Below are positions 63,213 to 64,000 of a DNA stretch of 64,000 nucleotides, in pieces. The position numbers and the translations under genes are program-made. The stretch covers positions 62,001-126,000 of the forward strand of contig CAWHXR010000010.1 in NCBI GenBank assembly GCA_963833375.1. Direction: 5' to 3'. How positions within the stretch are numbered: the first letter of the stretch is position 1; the number at the start of each line of letters is the position of its first letter. The stretch is from DASUPK01 sp963833375. Its GTDB lineage: Bacteria; Actinomycetota; Thermoleophilia; Solirubrobacterales; 70-9. The notes below the pieces were generated by a model. The model was not told where the DNA came from. It saw only the letters and a list, made by a program, of their open reading frames with translations, and made no database searches.

Positions 63213-64000
63213 GTGGACGCCCCACCCGCAGCCGCTCGCCTTGGGGGGAGCACGGAGTCGAGCAGCGAGGCCCAGCCTCGGAGAGGATCGCCGCCCGGCC
63301 CCCGGACGCCCGCCTGGATGCAGACCTCGCAGTGGATGTTCAAGCCGATCGAGCTGATGGAGCGCTGCCGCCGCCGCTACGGCCCGATCTTCTCGATGCG
63401 GCTCGGCCCGGCGCACGACGTCACCGTGGTCGCCGAGCCCCGGCTCGCCAAGCAGGTGCTGGCCGGCGATCCCAACGTGCTGCGGGCCGGCGACAGCAAT
63501 GGCATCTTCCGGCCGGTCGTTGGGTCCAACTCGATCCTCCTGCTCGACGGCGACGCGCACATGCGCCAGCGCCGGATCCTGCTGCCGGGCTTCGGGGCGT
63601 CCCACGCCGCCGAGTTCATCGACCACGTGCGCGAGATCGCCGAGAAGCGGCTCGCGAACTGGCGGCCGGGGCAGAAGCTCAAGCTGCACGACGAGATGGA
63701 GGCGATCTCGTTCGCGTCCATCATGCGGGTGGTCTTCGGGGAGCACTCCGACGACTCCCACGCCGAGCTGCGCCGGCTGATACCGGAGATGATGGATCGC
63801 TGCGACTCGCCGTTCACGCTGCTGCCCTGGTTCCGCCGGGAGATGGCCGGCGGCTCGCCCTACGCGCGGCTGATGCGGGTGATCGACAAGATCGACGCGG
63901 TCCTCTTCGAGACGATCGCCGAACGGCGCATGGATCCGATGACCCAGTTCCGCGAGGACTCACTGTCCCTTCTGCTGCGCGCCGAGCACGAGGACGGAAC
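63213..64000 (+). CDS. Cytochrome P450 (partial, runs off the window)
   Basis: GTG 63213 is chosen because GAGGGAG lies six bases before it; ATG 63207 is in frame but too close to that site. The visible ~262 residues begin with PPGPRTPAWM, then RYGPIFSMRLG, HMRQRRILLPGFG (the helix C WXXXR-like region) and a helix near the window edge. The haem-binding Cys motif lies beyond 64000. Monooxygenase; substrate unknown. Confidence 0.88.
   Translation, partial: MDAPPAAARLGGSTESSSEAQPRRGSPPGPRTPAWMQTSQWMFKPIELMERCRRRYGPIFSMRLGPAHDVTVVAEPRLAKQVLAGDPNVLRAGDSNGIFRPVVGSNSILLLDGDAHMRQRRILLPGFGASHAAEFIDHVREIAEKRLANWRPGQKLKLHDEMEAISFASIMRVVFGEHSDDSHAELRRLIPEMMDRCDSPFTLLPWFRREMAGGSPYARLMRVIDKIDAVLFETIAERRMDPMTQFREDSLSLLLRAEHEDG

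Overview
The window is high-GC chromosomal DNA with dense gene packing and four-base start/stop overlaps. It carries many MMPL and MFS transporters, several acyl-CoA enzymes, a cytochrome P450, and secreted proteins with Ig-like or bacterial-repeat modules. Together these suggest a soil-type actinobacterium, most like the Thermoleophilia/Solirubrobacterales. This is inferred from gene style; no rRNA is present. At least six genes are broken by single-base shifts, two of them in G runs, so some lesions may be sequencing or assembly indels rather than real decay.

Layout. 1-11.8 kb: the tail of an FTR1-like permease, surE-ligA, a PBP4-type peptidase, a patatin-like lipase, glycerate kinase and acyl-CoA synthetase, a small IF2-N-like gene, a Nif3-like protein and a DsbA-like protein. 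11.8-17.4 kb: hypothetical genes and a cluster of secreted proteins, including a large multidomain one flanked by two paralogues, of which the second is broken. 17.4-23.6 kb: a multicopper oxidase carrying two heavy-metal-binding modules (frameshifted), overlapped by a DJ-1/PfpI gene, then an osmolyte-type binding lipoprotein and an MMPL transporter. 23.6-31 kb: tRNA-Pro(CGG), superoxide dismutase, YbaK, SCP2, VOC, PNPOx-like, Nudix and rubredoxin genes.

30-36.6 kb is a biotin locus. bioB-bioF-bioD are on the minus strand, and bioA is also on the minus strand but separated from them by a marR-MFS efflux operon; the bioA/marR gap holds two clear palindromes. 36.8-50 kb: cupin, NagZ-like hydrolase, a primary-type sigma factor, an MMPL transporter, an enoyl-CoA hydratase operon with a standalone biotinyl protein, glpK with an intrinsic terminator, a PlsC-like acyltransferase, hydrolases and two SDRs. 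50-54.7 kb: a broken PaaI thioesterase, an MFS protein and a broken MMPL transporter.

54.9-59.7 kb looks like a decayed integrative element lodged in the 3' end of an acyl-CoA dehydrogenase gene. A 23-bp direct repeat bounds it, a displaced gene end lies at the left, and an integrase C-terminal remnant sits against the right repeat. Its cargo is a HicB-HicA-DUF2442 module, a short secreted protein, an FAD oxidoreductase and a truncated IS1182-type transposase. To its right are two acyl-CoA dehydrogenases, an NTF2-like and a YCII-like protein, and the start of a cytochrome P450 that runs off the end.

Non-coding structure includes a dispersed multi-hairpin repeat (3.3 kb, 36.7 kb, and a remnant at 7.16 kb where glycerate kinase lacks a normal start codon) and a second hairpin family abutting the start codons of dacB and nif3. 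Five convergent gene pairs share the palindrome CTAG as overlapping stop codons.
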